A stretch of DNA of 41,264 nt from Pseudomonadota bacterium (lineage in GTDB: Bacteria; Pseudomonadota; Gammaproteobacteria; Burkholderiales; SG8-39), in NCBI GenBank assembly GCA_025352885.1, contig JANXRZ010000098.1:1-41264 (forward strand), in the 5' to 3' direction. Below, piece after piece: positions 1-7,335 of the stretch (position 1 is its first letter; every line of letters starts with the position of its first letter). The notes under the pieces were generated by a model, which ran no database searches, was not told where the DNA came from, and was given only the letters and a program-made list of their open reading frames with translations. A program made the translations under genes and the position numbers.

Positions 1-1
1 C

Positions 2-1045
2 CTTTCGCGCCTGCCCGCAATAGCTTCGGCGCTGCGCCTGGGCCACAAGGTCACGCAGGTCTCGCGCGAAGGCTTCGACAAGGTCAGGACGAACGGCCGC
101 GAACGCGCCGCATTCATGTTGCGCACAGTCGGGCTGGGCGGCATGGAAGAGCATCGCGCATGGGGCGTACTCGATGCGTCGGGCACCTGGGGCACGCCGA
201 ACCCGCTTGGCGCAAACGGATTGCAAGCGCGGGGCGAGGCGCGCTTCTCAGCGCACATCCAGCACGGCATGCCGGACGTCCTCGGGCGAGAGCGTGATCG
301 CTACGCCGGCAGGAGCACGCTGGTCGCAGGCTCCGGGCATTCGGCCGTAGGGTCCTTGATCGCGTTGGCCGAGCTTGCGAAAGCCGCGCCCGCAACTAAG
401 ATTGCCTGGGCCATTCGCGGCGACAACCTCGAGCGCTTGTATGGCGGAGGCGAGGCCGATGGATTGCCCGCGCGCGGCGAACTTGGGCTGCTGCTCAAGG
501 AATTAGTTCAGAGCGGGCGCATCAAGGTGCATACCGCCTTGCGGATTACGTCACTGCAAACAGCCCCGAACGGGATCACTGTCGTGGCCGACGACGAGCG
601 CAGCCTCGGCCCGATCGACGAAATCATCGCGAGCACCGGGTCGCGGCCGGACTGGTCGCTTGCGCGCGAGTTGCGCATCAAGCTCGATCCGTGGCTCGAG
701 AGCACCGAGGCGCTTGCGCCCCTCATCGACCCGAACGTGCACAGTTGCGGATCCGTGCGCCCGCATGGCCACCGCGAGCTCGGGCATCCGGAAGCACGGT
801 TCTATGCGATTGGCGCGAAGAGCTACGGACGCGCGCCGAACTTCCTGCTCGCCACCGGGTACGAGCAAACGCGCTCGGTCGTCGCGGCGCTCGCAGGCGA
901 TTTCGCGTCCGCCGATGACGTAAAGCTCGAGCTGCCCGAGACCGGCGTCTGCTCGAGCGGCCCCCTCAATGCGCTGGTGGCCAACGCGGCCGTTGCCAAC
1001 AGCCAAGCCGCGAAGACGTGTTGCGCGCCAACGTGCTGTAACTGA
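2..1045 (+). CDS. FAD/NAD(P)-dependent flavoprotein oxidoreductase, 5' end outside window
   Basis: The reading frame is open from the first bases of the window, so the start codon and N-terminal dinucleotide-binding fold lie upstream. About 347 residues are visible. A second dinucleotide-binding fold is present (a VAGSGHSAVGS-type glycine-rich turn), and a later STGSRPD segment is typical of pyridine-nucleotide-disulphide/flavin-monooxygenase-like proteins. Near the C-terminus an FYAIGAKSYGRAPNFLLATGYEQ segment resembles the FAD-closing region of that fold. The last residues form a cysteine-rich tail, CCAPTCC, plus one upstream Cys (ETGVCSS), which would suit binding of a soft metal or metalloid. 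The stop overlaps the start of the MFS gene (TGATG), so the two are translationally coupled. Flavoprotein-MFS pairs occur in metalloid-resistance operons, so an arsenical role is possible but inferred. Family is confident; substrate is unknown. Confidence 0.8.
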   Translation, partial: LSRLPAIASALRLGHKVTQVSREGFDKVRTNGRERAAFMLRTVGLGGMEEHRAWGVLDASGTWGTPNPLGANGLQARGEARFSAHIQHGMPDVLGRERDRYAGRSTLVAGSGHSAVGSLIALAELAKAAPATKIAWAIRGDNLERLYGGGEADGLPARGELGLLLKELVQSGRIKVHTALRITSLQTAPNGITVVADDERSLGPIDEIIASTGSRPDWSLARELRIKLDPWLESTEALAPLIDPNVHSCGSVRPHGHRELGHPEARFYAIGAKSYGRAPNFLLATGYEQTRSVVAALAGDFASADDVKLELPETGVCSSGPLNALVANAAVANSQAAKTCCAPTCCN

Positions 1046-2238
1046 TGGCGGAGGCGCTCCACCAGAGCACGAAGGGAAGCGGCAAGGTCGTCGCGGCGCT
1101 CGGCACCACGCAGACGATCGCCTGGGGCTCGAGCTACTACCTGCCGGCCGTGCTCGTCGACCCGATTGCGCGGGACCTCGGGCTGCCGGCGGACGGCATT
1201 CTGGCCGCTTTCTCTTTTGCGCTCGTCGTGTCGGCACTGTCTTCCCCGGCGGTCGGGCGCCTGATCGATCGCGCAGGCGGCCGGGGCATGCTGTGCGCGT
1301 CGAACATCGTCCTCGCCGGCGGGCTGGCTTTGCTGGCGAGCGCACAAGGCATCGTTACATTGGTGGCGGCCTGGGCGATCCTGGGGCTGGGCATGGGCAT
1401 GGGCCTCTACGACTCCGCTTTCGCCGCACTGGCCCGCTCTTATGGCACCGCGGCGCGCGGCCCGATCACGGGCATCACGCTGATCGCGGGGTTCGCGAGC
1501 ACCATCGGATGGCCGGTGACCGCCGCGCTCGATGCGGCCTTCGACTGGCGCACGGCGTGCCTTTTCTGGGCCGCAGTGCATATCGCGGTGTGCCTGCCGC
1601 TGAACCGGCTGATGCTGCCAGAGGCAAAGCATGCACCCAAGACCGGCGCGCCAAGCGAGCCGCATCCGAAGGCCACGCCGCAGGAAGTAACGATCATGTG
1701 CCTGCTGGCGTTTGCGTTCGCGTCGGCGTGGTTCGTGACCGGTGCGATGGCCACCCACCTTCCGCGCATCCTGCAGGCCGGCGGCGCAACGCCTGCGCAA
1801 GCAATTGCGTTCGCCGCGCTGGTGGGACCCGCGCAGGTCGCTGCGCGCCTGGCGGAGTTCGCCCTGATCAAGCAGGTGCACCCGGTCTGGTCGGCGCGCT
1901 TTGCCGCGTCGATGCATTCGATCGGCGTCGTCGCGCTGGCGGTGCTCGGCCCGCCCGGCATGGCCGTGTTCGCGGTCTTGCATGGCGCGGGCAACGGCCT
2001 GCTCACGATTGCCAAGGGAACCGTGCCGCTCGCGCTGCTCGGTCCGGCGGGGTACGGCTACCGGCAGGGCCTGATCTCGGCGCCCGCGCGCCTCACGCAG
2101 GCTTCGTCACCGCTCCTGTTCGGGTTGCTCGTGACGCGCTACGGGGCGGACGCCTTGTGGTTCTCGGCCGGGCTCACGCTCCTTGCGCTGGCGGCGCTCT
2201 GCCTGCTGCGCGTGCCGGCACTGAATCGCGCGAGTTGA
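1045..2238 (+). CDS. MFS transporter
   Basis: A 397-residue protein with about twelve hydrophobic segments and a motif-A-like loop after TM2 (GRLIDRAGGR), as in the major facilitator superfamily. A hydrophilic central loop at about residues 190-215 separates two six-helix halves. The ATG shares one base with the preceding flavoprotein stop codon (TGATG), which fixes the start and argues for coupled translation. It is likely an inner-membrane, proton-driven exporter acting on the substrate or product of the flavoprotein. Substrate cannot be read from the sequence; a metalloid or organometalloid is one possibility because of the partner's Cys-rich tail. Confidence 0.85.
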   Translation: MAEALHQSTKGSGKVVAALGTTQTIAWGSSYYLPAVLVDPIARDLGLPADGILAAFSFALVVSALSSPAVGRLIDRAGGRGMLCASNIVLAGGLALLASAQGIVTLVAAWAILGLGMGMGLYDSAFAALARSYGTAARGPITGITLIAGFASTIGWPVTAALDAAFDWRTACLFWAAVHIAVCLPLNRLMLPEAKHAPKTGAPSEPHPKATPQEVTIMCLLAFAFASAWFVTGAMATHLPRILQAGGATPAQAIAFAALVGPAQVAARLAEFALIKQVHPVWSARFAASMHSIGVVALAVLGPPGMAVFAVLHGAGNGLLTIAKGTVPLALLGPAGYGYRQGLISAPARLTQASSPLLFGLLVTRYGADALWFSAGLTLLALAALCLLRVPALNRAS

Positions 2239-2257
2239 TTGTACTGACACCGGTACA

Positions 2258-2316
2258 CGAATTGGCCTGAGAGCCGCCCGGCTGCTGGCTCTGCAAAAGT
2301 GAATTCGGCCAATTCG
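2258..2316. terminator. Nested inverted repeat between convergent genes (possible terminator or REP-like element)
   Basis: Outer arms CGAATTGGCC (2258-2267) and GGCCAATTCG (2307-2316) are perfect 10-bp complements. Inside them AGAGCC (2270-2275) pairs with GGCTCT (2287-2292), and GCC/GGC can extend the tip. The element sits in the 94-bp gap between the stops of the MFS gene and the minus-strand small-protein gene, where a bidirectional terminator would be expected. No clear U-tract follows on either strand, so a Rho-independent terminator is not certain. A short TGTAC/GTACA repeat lies just before it (2240-2257). Confidence 0.45.
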
Positions 2317-2332
2317 ACCGGTCGGCTGCAGG

Positions 2333-2692
2333 TTACTTTTTCTCCGGGAGCAGCGCTTCGGCGCACGCCTGGGGCACGCCCTGCAACGGCTCCTTGTCGC
2401 CCGCCATGGTGGCGAATCCGCTCTTGGCCAACACGTCGCCGCGCGAATACTGCTCGGCACCCTTGAGGGCGACGAGGCGCCCGGCCGGATCCGCACCTGC
2501 ATTGAACTGGTTGACGCAGACGTGGGCGTAAGCGGCGACCACGGCGGTCTCCGACTGGCGCTTGATCAGCGTGTCCGCGGCGGCGCCGGTCTTCCAGCCC
2601 ATCGCATCGAAGCCGACCCACACGGCAAGCACGGCACCCGCAAGGGCGCCGATGCAGAAAGGGTTTGTATCCTTATGTAGCTTGAAAGCCAT
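2333..2692 (-). CDS. Small membrane-anchored hypothetical protein
   Basis: 119 residues. The ATG at 2692 is preceded by AAAGGACAAATC, a good Shine-Dalgarno sequence; the frame stays open further upstream, but that part is shadow of the neighbouring gene. One hydrophobic segment at about residues 12-32 predicts a single N-terminal membrane anchor or uncleaved signal. The rest (about 85 residues) is hydrophilic with two Cys residues (CVNQF and QACAEA), which could pair in the periplasm. It contains the segments SETAVVAAYAHVCVNQF and ALKGAEQYSRGDVLAKSG. I recognise no named family. It is the last gene of a minus-strand run after the aspartate-dehydrogenase-like gene, with a 95-bp gap that could hold its own promoter. 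Confidence 0.7.
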   Translation of the reverse strand: MAFKLHKDTNPFCIGALAGAVLAVWVGFDAMGWKTGAAADTLIKRQSETAVVAAYAHVCVNQFNAGADPAGRLVALKGAEQYSRGDVLAKSGFATMAGDKEPLQGVPQACAEALLPEKK

Positions 2693-2787
2693 GATTTGTC
2701 CTTTGTGTCGATCGGGAGACGACCGGCTGCGGACAGTATGGGCGGGATCGCCTGACAGGACGCTTAATTTTGTTCGAAACGAGCGCG

Positions 2788-3597
2788 CTAGACGAACTCC
2801 ATCGGCCCGGAGGCATTCGCGGCCCGCAGGATCGAACCGAACTGCGAGGCAAAGACCTCGGTCCCCGAGACCCCGACCACCTGGGTCTCCTTTCTCATCG
2901 TGAGAATCATGCCGTCGCGGCCGACCGCGCGGATGTCGGCGATCGCGACCTTGAGGCCGGGGGAGGCGATGAGCTTCGCATGGCACTTGTCCAGGCCCGT
3001 GGTCGCAAGGGCGCAGGTCACCATGGTGTTGACGTTGCGCGGATAGAGCCGGGCGATGCCGCGCACAGGTCCCTCGTACACGATGGTGTCGGCGACGATG
3101 GTCTTGTCGTACCCGGACTCGGAGAAATCGATGTTCGCCGGGCTCTTGATGAAGGTGATCTCGACCTTTTCCCACATGTGCCGCCACTCGACGAGATTCT
3201 CGGTCCCGATCAGCGCGCCATGCGGGATCAGCAGACGGGTGCCCGACCGCGTGGCCTGCGCGAGCAAGCGTTCGCGCAGCGGGTCGTCGGCCAGCGCCGT
3301 GACCGAGAGCGGGAGGTAAGACGCGTGCGAGAGAATCGCCTCGCCATAGCGGCGCGTGTACTCCGGGTGCGCCATCTCGACTACGAGGTCCGGCTTGCGC
3401 GAAGCGCTTTGCGCCAAGTCTTCCAGCACGAGGTCCGGCGCCACGCCTTTGAGCCGTGCCCCGGTGCGATTGTGGACGTACGCCACTTCCAGCCCGAGCC
3501 CGGGCTGCGAGCGAATGCGCTCGTACACCTGCGAACCGATGAAGCCGAAGCCGATGAGCCCTACTCGAGTCGGCTTGCGGGGAGCCGCAGCCGTCAT
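2788..3597 (-). CDS. Aspartate dehydrogenase-like (NadX/DUF108 family) protein
   Basis: 269 residues. An N-terminal Rossmann fold shows GFGFIG at residues 16-21, followed by the family segments VVEMAHPEYTRRYGE, LPLSVTALADD, IPHGALIGTENL and LYPRNVNTMVTCALAT. These match L-aspartate dehydrogenases, which make iminoaspartate or oxaloacetate with NAD(P). Known enzymes carry a catalytic His in an N-x-H-E-I motif late in the protein. Here the aligned stretch reads KVAIADIRAVG, so the His appears to be missing. The start overlaps the upstream Bug gene's stop by four bases (ATGA), so both are made from one message, together with kynureninase. Family placement is solid; aspartate as the real substrate is doubtful. 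Confidence 0.8.
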   Translation of the reverse strand: MTAAAPRKPTRVGLIGFGFIGSQVYERIRSQPGLGLEVAYVHNRTGARLKGVAPDLVLEDLAQSASRKPDLVVEMAHPEYTRRYGEAILSHASYLPLSVTALADDPLRERLLAQATRSGTRLLIPHGALIGTENLVEWRHMWEKVEITFIKSPANIDFSESGYDKTIVADTIVYEGPVRGIARLYPRNVNTMVTCALATTGLDKCHAKLIASPGLKVAIADIRAVGRDGMILTMRKETQVVGVSGTEVFASQFGSILRAANASGPMEFV

Positions 3598-4550
3598 TGC
3601 ATCACCCAGCCGGCGGCTTTCACCTGCGGCGCCCAGAGCGCCATGCCGGCCTGCACTTTCTCGCCCATGGCGGCGGGAGTTCCCGGCGCCGGCTCGAACA
3701 CGAGCTTGGTCATGCGCTCCCGCACGTCGGGGAGCGCGAGCGCCTTCGCAAGCGATGCGTTCAGCCTCTGCACGATCGCCGCGTCGGTCTTCGCCGGCGC
3801 GAACATTCCGAGCCAGTAGTCGAACTCGAGCTTATAGCCGAGCTCGGCAAACGTCGGCACGTCGGGCACCAGCGGGCTGCGCCGCTGGTCGACCACCGCC
3901 AGGATTCGCAACCGACCTGCCGCGTGCGGCTCGAGGAAATCGCCCATCGCTGTGGTGCCTGAAGCAAGCTGGCCGCCAAGCAGGTCCTGCACGAGGGGGG
4001 CCGACCCTTTGTACGGGACCGTGGTGAGCGGCACGTTCGCCTGCTTGGCCAGCGACAGCATGCCGAAGTGCGGAATGCTGCCGGGGGCGGGGACGCCGAC
4101 ATTGGCGTTGCCGGGATTCGCACGCGCCCATGCAATGAATTCGGGCAGCGTCTTTACGCCGGTATTCGACGCCACGGCGAAAGCACCGAGATACCGGGCG
4201 ACCTGTCCCACGGGCGTGAAGTCGCGCACCGAGTCATAGCCTGGCGCGTTGACGGTGAGCGGCACGATCACCATCGAGTGGTCCGGTGTGAGCAGCAGCG
4301 TCTTGCCATCGGGCGCGGCCTGTTTGACCGCCTGCGCGGCGAGCTGGCCACCGGCCCCTGCGCGCGTCTCGACGATGAAGGGCACGCCGAGATCGTCCTT
4401 CATCTTGTCTGCGATCACTCGCGCAACCACGTCGATTGTGCCGCCGGCCGGAAAGCCGACCAGGATGCGGACCGGGGCGCCACCCGTCTGGGAGAAGGCG
4501 GGGCCCGCAGAAAAGCACAGGGCAAGCAGGGCGAGGGAAAGGGTGCGCAT
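3594..4550 (-). CDS. Tripartite tricarboxylate transporter (Bug/TctC) substrate-binding protein
   Basis: 318 residues with a Sec signal peptide (hydrophobic stretch to about residue 20, AFS-Q cleavage). The mature protein has the family landmarks: RILVGFPAGGTIDVVARVIADKM, ETRAGAGGQLAAQAVKQAAPDGKTL, a VPYKGSAPLVQDLLGGQL stretch and VPTFAELGY. Bug proteins bind small carboxylates or amides in the periplasm. The gene lies 11 bp after kynureninase and overlaps the aspartate-dehydrogenase-like gene by ATGA, suggesting that the ligand feeds those enzymes. No TctA/TctB membrane subunits are encoded nearby, so it is an orphan receptor. Confidence 0.92.
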   Translation of the reverse strand: MRTLSLALLALCFSAGPAFSQTGGAPVRILVGFPAGGTIDVVARVIADKMKDDLGVPFIVETRAGAGGQLAAQAVKQAAPDGKTLLLTPDHSMVIVPLTVNAPGYDSVRDFTPVGQVARYLGAFAVASNTGVKTLPEFIAWARANPGNANVGVPAPGSIPHFGMLSLAKQANVPLTTVPYKGSAPLVQDLLGGQLASGTTAMGDFLEPHAAGRLRILAVVDQRRSPLVPDVPTFAELGYKLEFDYWLGMFAPAKTDAAIVQRLNASLAKALALPDVRERMTKLVFEPAPGTPAAMGEKVQAGMALWAPQVKAAGWVMQ

Positions 4551-4561
4551 CGTGGTGTCCT

Positions 4562-5821
4562 TCAGGTTACGGCATTGCGTTGGTGGAATTCAGGACGGTC
4601 CCAAACGCGGGTCGCCAGCACTTCGCGAAGACTCTCGGCTGCGTCCCAGGCGTCAGCGTACCGCGTGTAGAGCGGCGTGAAGCCGAAGCGCAGCAGGCCG
4701 GGCTCACGGTAGTCGCCGATCACGCCGCGCGCAATAAGCGCCTGCATGACGGCATAGGCCTGGTCGTGATGAAAGCTCACCTGGCTTCCGCGAAGGGATG
4801 GCTCGCGCGGACTTGCGAGCGTGAGTCCGAGACCCGCGCAGCGCTCTTCCACCACCGAGATGAAAGCTTCGGTCAAGGCAATCGACTTCGCTCGAACGCG
4901 GTCGATGCCGGCTTCCAGCATGAGGTCGATGCCGCATTCGGCAACCGCCATAGAGAGGATCGGCTGTGTGCCGCAGAGGAAACGTCCGATGCCCTTCGCA
5001 GGGCGATACTCGGGCGAAAATTCAAAAGGGGCGGCATGGCCCCACCAGCCGGACAACGGCTGCTCGATCGAGTTGTGGTGGGAAGGGGCGGCGTACAGGA
5101 AGGCGGGCGCGCCCGGCCCGCCGTTCAGGTATTTGTAGGTGCAGCCCACTGCAAAGTCGGCGCCGGCTTCCACCACGCCAACGGGCAACGCGCCAACCGA
5201 ATGCGCAAGGTCCCAGACTGCGAGCGCCCCACATTCGTGGGCGAGGCGCGTGAGGCCGGCGAGGTCATGCATCGCGCCGGTGCGGTAATTGACATGGGTC
5301 AGCATGAGCACTGCCGTGTCATCGCGAAGCGCAGCGGGGAGGGCGGCCGGATTGTCGACCACGCGCAGCTCGTGCCCTGCGCCAAGGAAGCGAGACAAGC
5401 CCTGCGCGATGTAAAGGTCGGTCGGAAAATTCTCCCGCTCGGAGACGATTACGCGTCTTTCCGGCCGCAGCTTGAGCGCAACCGCCAGGACTTTGAAGAG
5501 GTTCGCAGACGTCGTGTCGGTTGCGACAACGGTGTCCTTTCCGGCCCCTATGAGTTCGGCGATCTTGTCCCCAAGCCGCCCCGGGAGTTCGAACCAGCCG
5601 GCGGTGTTCCAGCTTTTGATGAGGTCATGGCCCCATTCCGGCCCGAGAACCCGGCCGGCCGCGGCCAGGGCCGCCTTGGGGCGGGCGCCGAGGGAATTCC
5701 CGTCGAGGTACAGAATCCCTTCCGGGAGGTCGAATTGCCCCCGGAAATCGGCCAGCGGGTCGGTAACGTCCTGGCCGGCGAGCGAGGCACGGGTTGTCGA
5801 AGCGGTTGTACTGCGAAACAT
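4562..5821 (-). CDS. kynU: Kynureninase
   Basis: 419 residues, the usual length. This PLP-dependent fold-type-I enzyme cleaves kynurenine to anthranilate and alanine in tryptophan breakdown. Diagnostic features are YLDGNSLG near residues 38-45, [10 protein letters not shown] (63-72), NFPTD (131-135), the PLP-carboxylate region [10 protein letters not shown] (201-210), the PLP lysine in [12 protein letters not shown] (Lys230), and [11 protein letters not shown] plus [11 protein letters not shown] further on. No strong Shine-Dalgarno precedes the ATG; AAGGA lies about 20 bases upstream. It is the first gene of a minus-strand operon with a Bug receptor and an aspartate-dehydrogenase-like protein. 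Tryptophan dioxygenase and formamidase are not in the window, so the natural substrate could be a kynurenine analogue. Confidence 0.93.
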   Translation of the reverse strand: MFRSTTASTTRASLAGQDVTDPLADFRGQFDLPEGILYLDGNSLGARPKAALAAAGRVLGPEWGHDLIKSWNTAGWFELPGRLGDKIAELIGAGKDTVVATDTTSANLFKVLAVALKLRPERRVIVSERENFPTDLYIAQGLSRFLGAGHELRVVDNPAALPAALRDDTAVLMLTHVNYRTGAMHDLAGLTRLAHECGALAVWDLAHSVGALPVGVVEAGADFAVGCTYKYLNGGPGAPAFLYAAPSHHNSIEQPLSGWWGHAAPFEFSPEYRPAKGIGRFLCGTQPILSMAVAECGIDLMLEAGIDRVRAKSIALTEAFISVVEERCAGLGLTLASPREPSLRGSQVSFHHDQAYAVMQALIARGVIGDYREPGLLRFGFTPLYTRYADAWDAAESLREVLATRVWDRPEFHQRNAVT

Positions 5822-6046
5822 ATCTAAAGTCTATCCGTTTCCTTACAGACGCCTGTCCGGCCCAAGGCGTAACGTGAAAGTACTATTGGCGGATCGTGTT
5901 GCCCCAGTAGTTTTCCCGGTCCCGTCCCCCTACAATTCAAGCAGTTGGCGTCGGGGGGCGAAAACGCGGGGACGACTGCAGTTCGAGGTACGGCAGATAC
6001 CGACCCAACTTGGACCAGGATCGACTGGTCCGGAAAGAGACAGCGC
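5822..6046. promoter_or_regulatory. Divergent intergenic region between kynU and the REC-GAF-LuxR gene
   Basis: The 225-bp gap must hold promoters for both directions. On the plus strand TACAAT at about 5931-5936 fits a -10 box, without a convincing -35. GGACCA (6012-6017) and TGGTCC (6026-6031) form a 6-bp stem with an 8-base loop directly before the Shine-Dalgarno GGAAAGAGA (from 6032), so a 5'-UTR hairpin could touch the ribosome-binding site. No clear operator was recognised. Confidence 0.35.
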
Positions 6047-7297
6047 ATGGCTAAAGTCCTAGTCGTCGACGACCGCCCGGTAAATCGGGAACTGGTCGTG
6101 GACCTGCTCACGCTCGACAATCACCAGGTCTTAGAGGCATCCGACGGGTTCGAGGGGCTCAACCTCGTGCGCTCGGAGCATCCGCAAGTTGTCATTTCCG
6201 ACATCCTCATGCCGACCATGGACGGCTACGAATTCGTGCGCAGGCTGCGTGCCGACCCCGAGATCTCGCAGACCGAAGTCATCTTCTACACGGCGCACTA
6301 TCGCGAGCGCGAGGCGCACAACCTGGCGGAGGCGTGCGGCGTATTCCGCGTCCTCGTCAAGCCGTGCGATCCGGACGACATCCTTCGGGCCGTGGACGAG
6401 GCGGTGGAATCGCGCCGGGCCGGCCCGCCGCCGGTCGCCCAAGGGTTCGTCAACCAGCACGTGCGCCTCCTTGCCGACCAGCTCTTCAAGAAGACGAGCG
6501 AGCTGCATTCGCTCGAGCAGCGCGTTGCCGCGCTTCACGAGCTCAACTTCCAGTTCGCGCAGGAGGACGACCCGCAGAGACTGCTCGAGGATTTTTGCCG
6601 CGGCGCGCGGGACCTTACTGGCGCAAAGTACGCCGTCCTGGCCGTAAAGGCGCCTGAAGGGGGCCTTCCGTACACGACGATCAGCGGCATGGATCCGCAG
6701 ATGGCCGCCGGGCTCAAGGTGGCGCGCGTCAATGCCGGCGCTATTGGCCAGGTGTTTTCGGAGCGCCGTTCGCGGCGGTTTGCCGGACCGGTCAGGACGG
6801 GCGAGGCCATGGGCCTGCCCGAAGGGTTCCCGGAGTTCCGGTTCGCGCTCGCAGCACCGATCCTCGCGCAGAACGAGGCGTTCGGCTGGATCTGCCTGGC
6901 CGACAAGCCGGGCGCCGATGACTTCAGTCCCGAGGACGAACTCTTCCTCATCTCCATGGGCACGCAAGTGGGCCGCATCTACGAGAGGGGCCTCCGTCAC
7001 AAGAACGCCATCGAGGAATTGGTCAGCCTGCGCGTCGAGATCGAGCGGCGCCGCCAGGCCGATCGCGAGATGACGAGCCTGCTTGAGCACCTCAGCGCAA
7101 ACGAGCGCGAGATCGTGCGCATGGTTTCCGAGGGCATGTCGACAGTTGAAGTGGCGCAGTCCCTCGTGCTGTCGCCGCGAACCGTAGAAGCTTACCGCTC
7201 GCGCGTGATGCACAAGCTGGGGATTCCGGACCTGCCTTCGCTGGTGAAGTTCGCGATTCGCAGTGGCATCACTTCCTTGGATAAGCAAAGTAGCTGA
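6047..7297 (+). CDS. Response regulator, REC-GAF-LuxR HTH
   Basis: 416 residues. The ATG at 6047 is chosen because the REC fold starts immediately (AKVLVVDDRP) and GGAAAGAGA lies just upstream. REC covers about 1-120, with the acidic pair at 8-9 and phospho-acceptor Asp52 in SDILMPTMDG. A helix/coiled stretch follows, then a GAF-like domain at about 175-325, and a LuxR/NarL-type HTH at about 350-412 (LSANEREIVRMVSEGMSTVEVAQSL). The GAF module between receiver and output is unusual and suggests DNA binding gated by both phosphorylation and a small ligand. It lies 38 bp before a multi-sensor diguanylate cyclase. No histidine kinase is adjacent, so the partner is unknown. Confidence 0.9.
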   Translation: MAKVLVVDDRPVNRELVVDLLTLDNHQVLEASDGFEGLNLVRSEHPQVVISDILMPTMDGYEFVRRLRADPEISQTEVIFYTAHYREREAHNLAEACGVFRVLVKPCDPDDILRAVDEAVESRRAGPPPVAQGFVNQHVRLLADQLFKKTSELHSLEQRVAALHELNFQFAQEDDPQRLLEDFCRGARDLTGAKYAVLAVKAPEGGLPYTTISGMDPQMAAGLKVARVNAGAIGQVFSERRSRRFAGPVRTGEAMGLPEGFPEFRFALAAPILAQNEAFGWICLADKPGADDFSPEDELFLISMGTQVGRIYERGLRHKNAIEELVSLRVEIERRRQADREMTSLLEHLSANEREIVRMVSEGMSTVEVAQSLVLSPRTVEAYRSRVMHKLGIPDLPSLVKFAIRSGITSLDKQSS

Positions 7298-7335
7298 CAA
7301 TAGCGGCCGCAAAGCGGCTTTGGCAGGGGGGAGGG

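Noticed and set aside
2770..3819. Plus-strand frame of 349 codons across the AspDH-like gene
   Set aside because: It is the complement of a convincing minus-strand enzyme gene and shows only Arg/Asp-rich shadow sequence.
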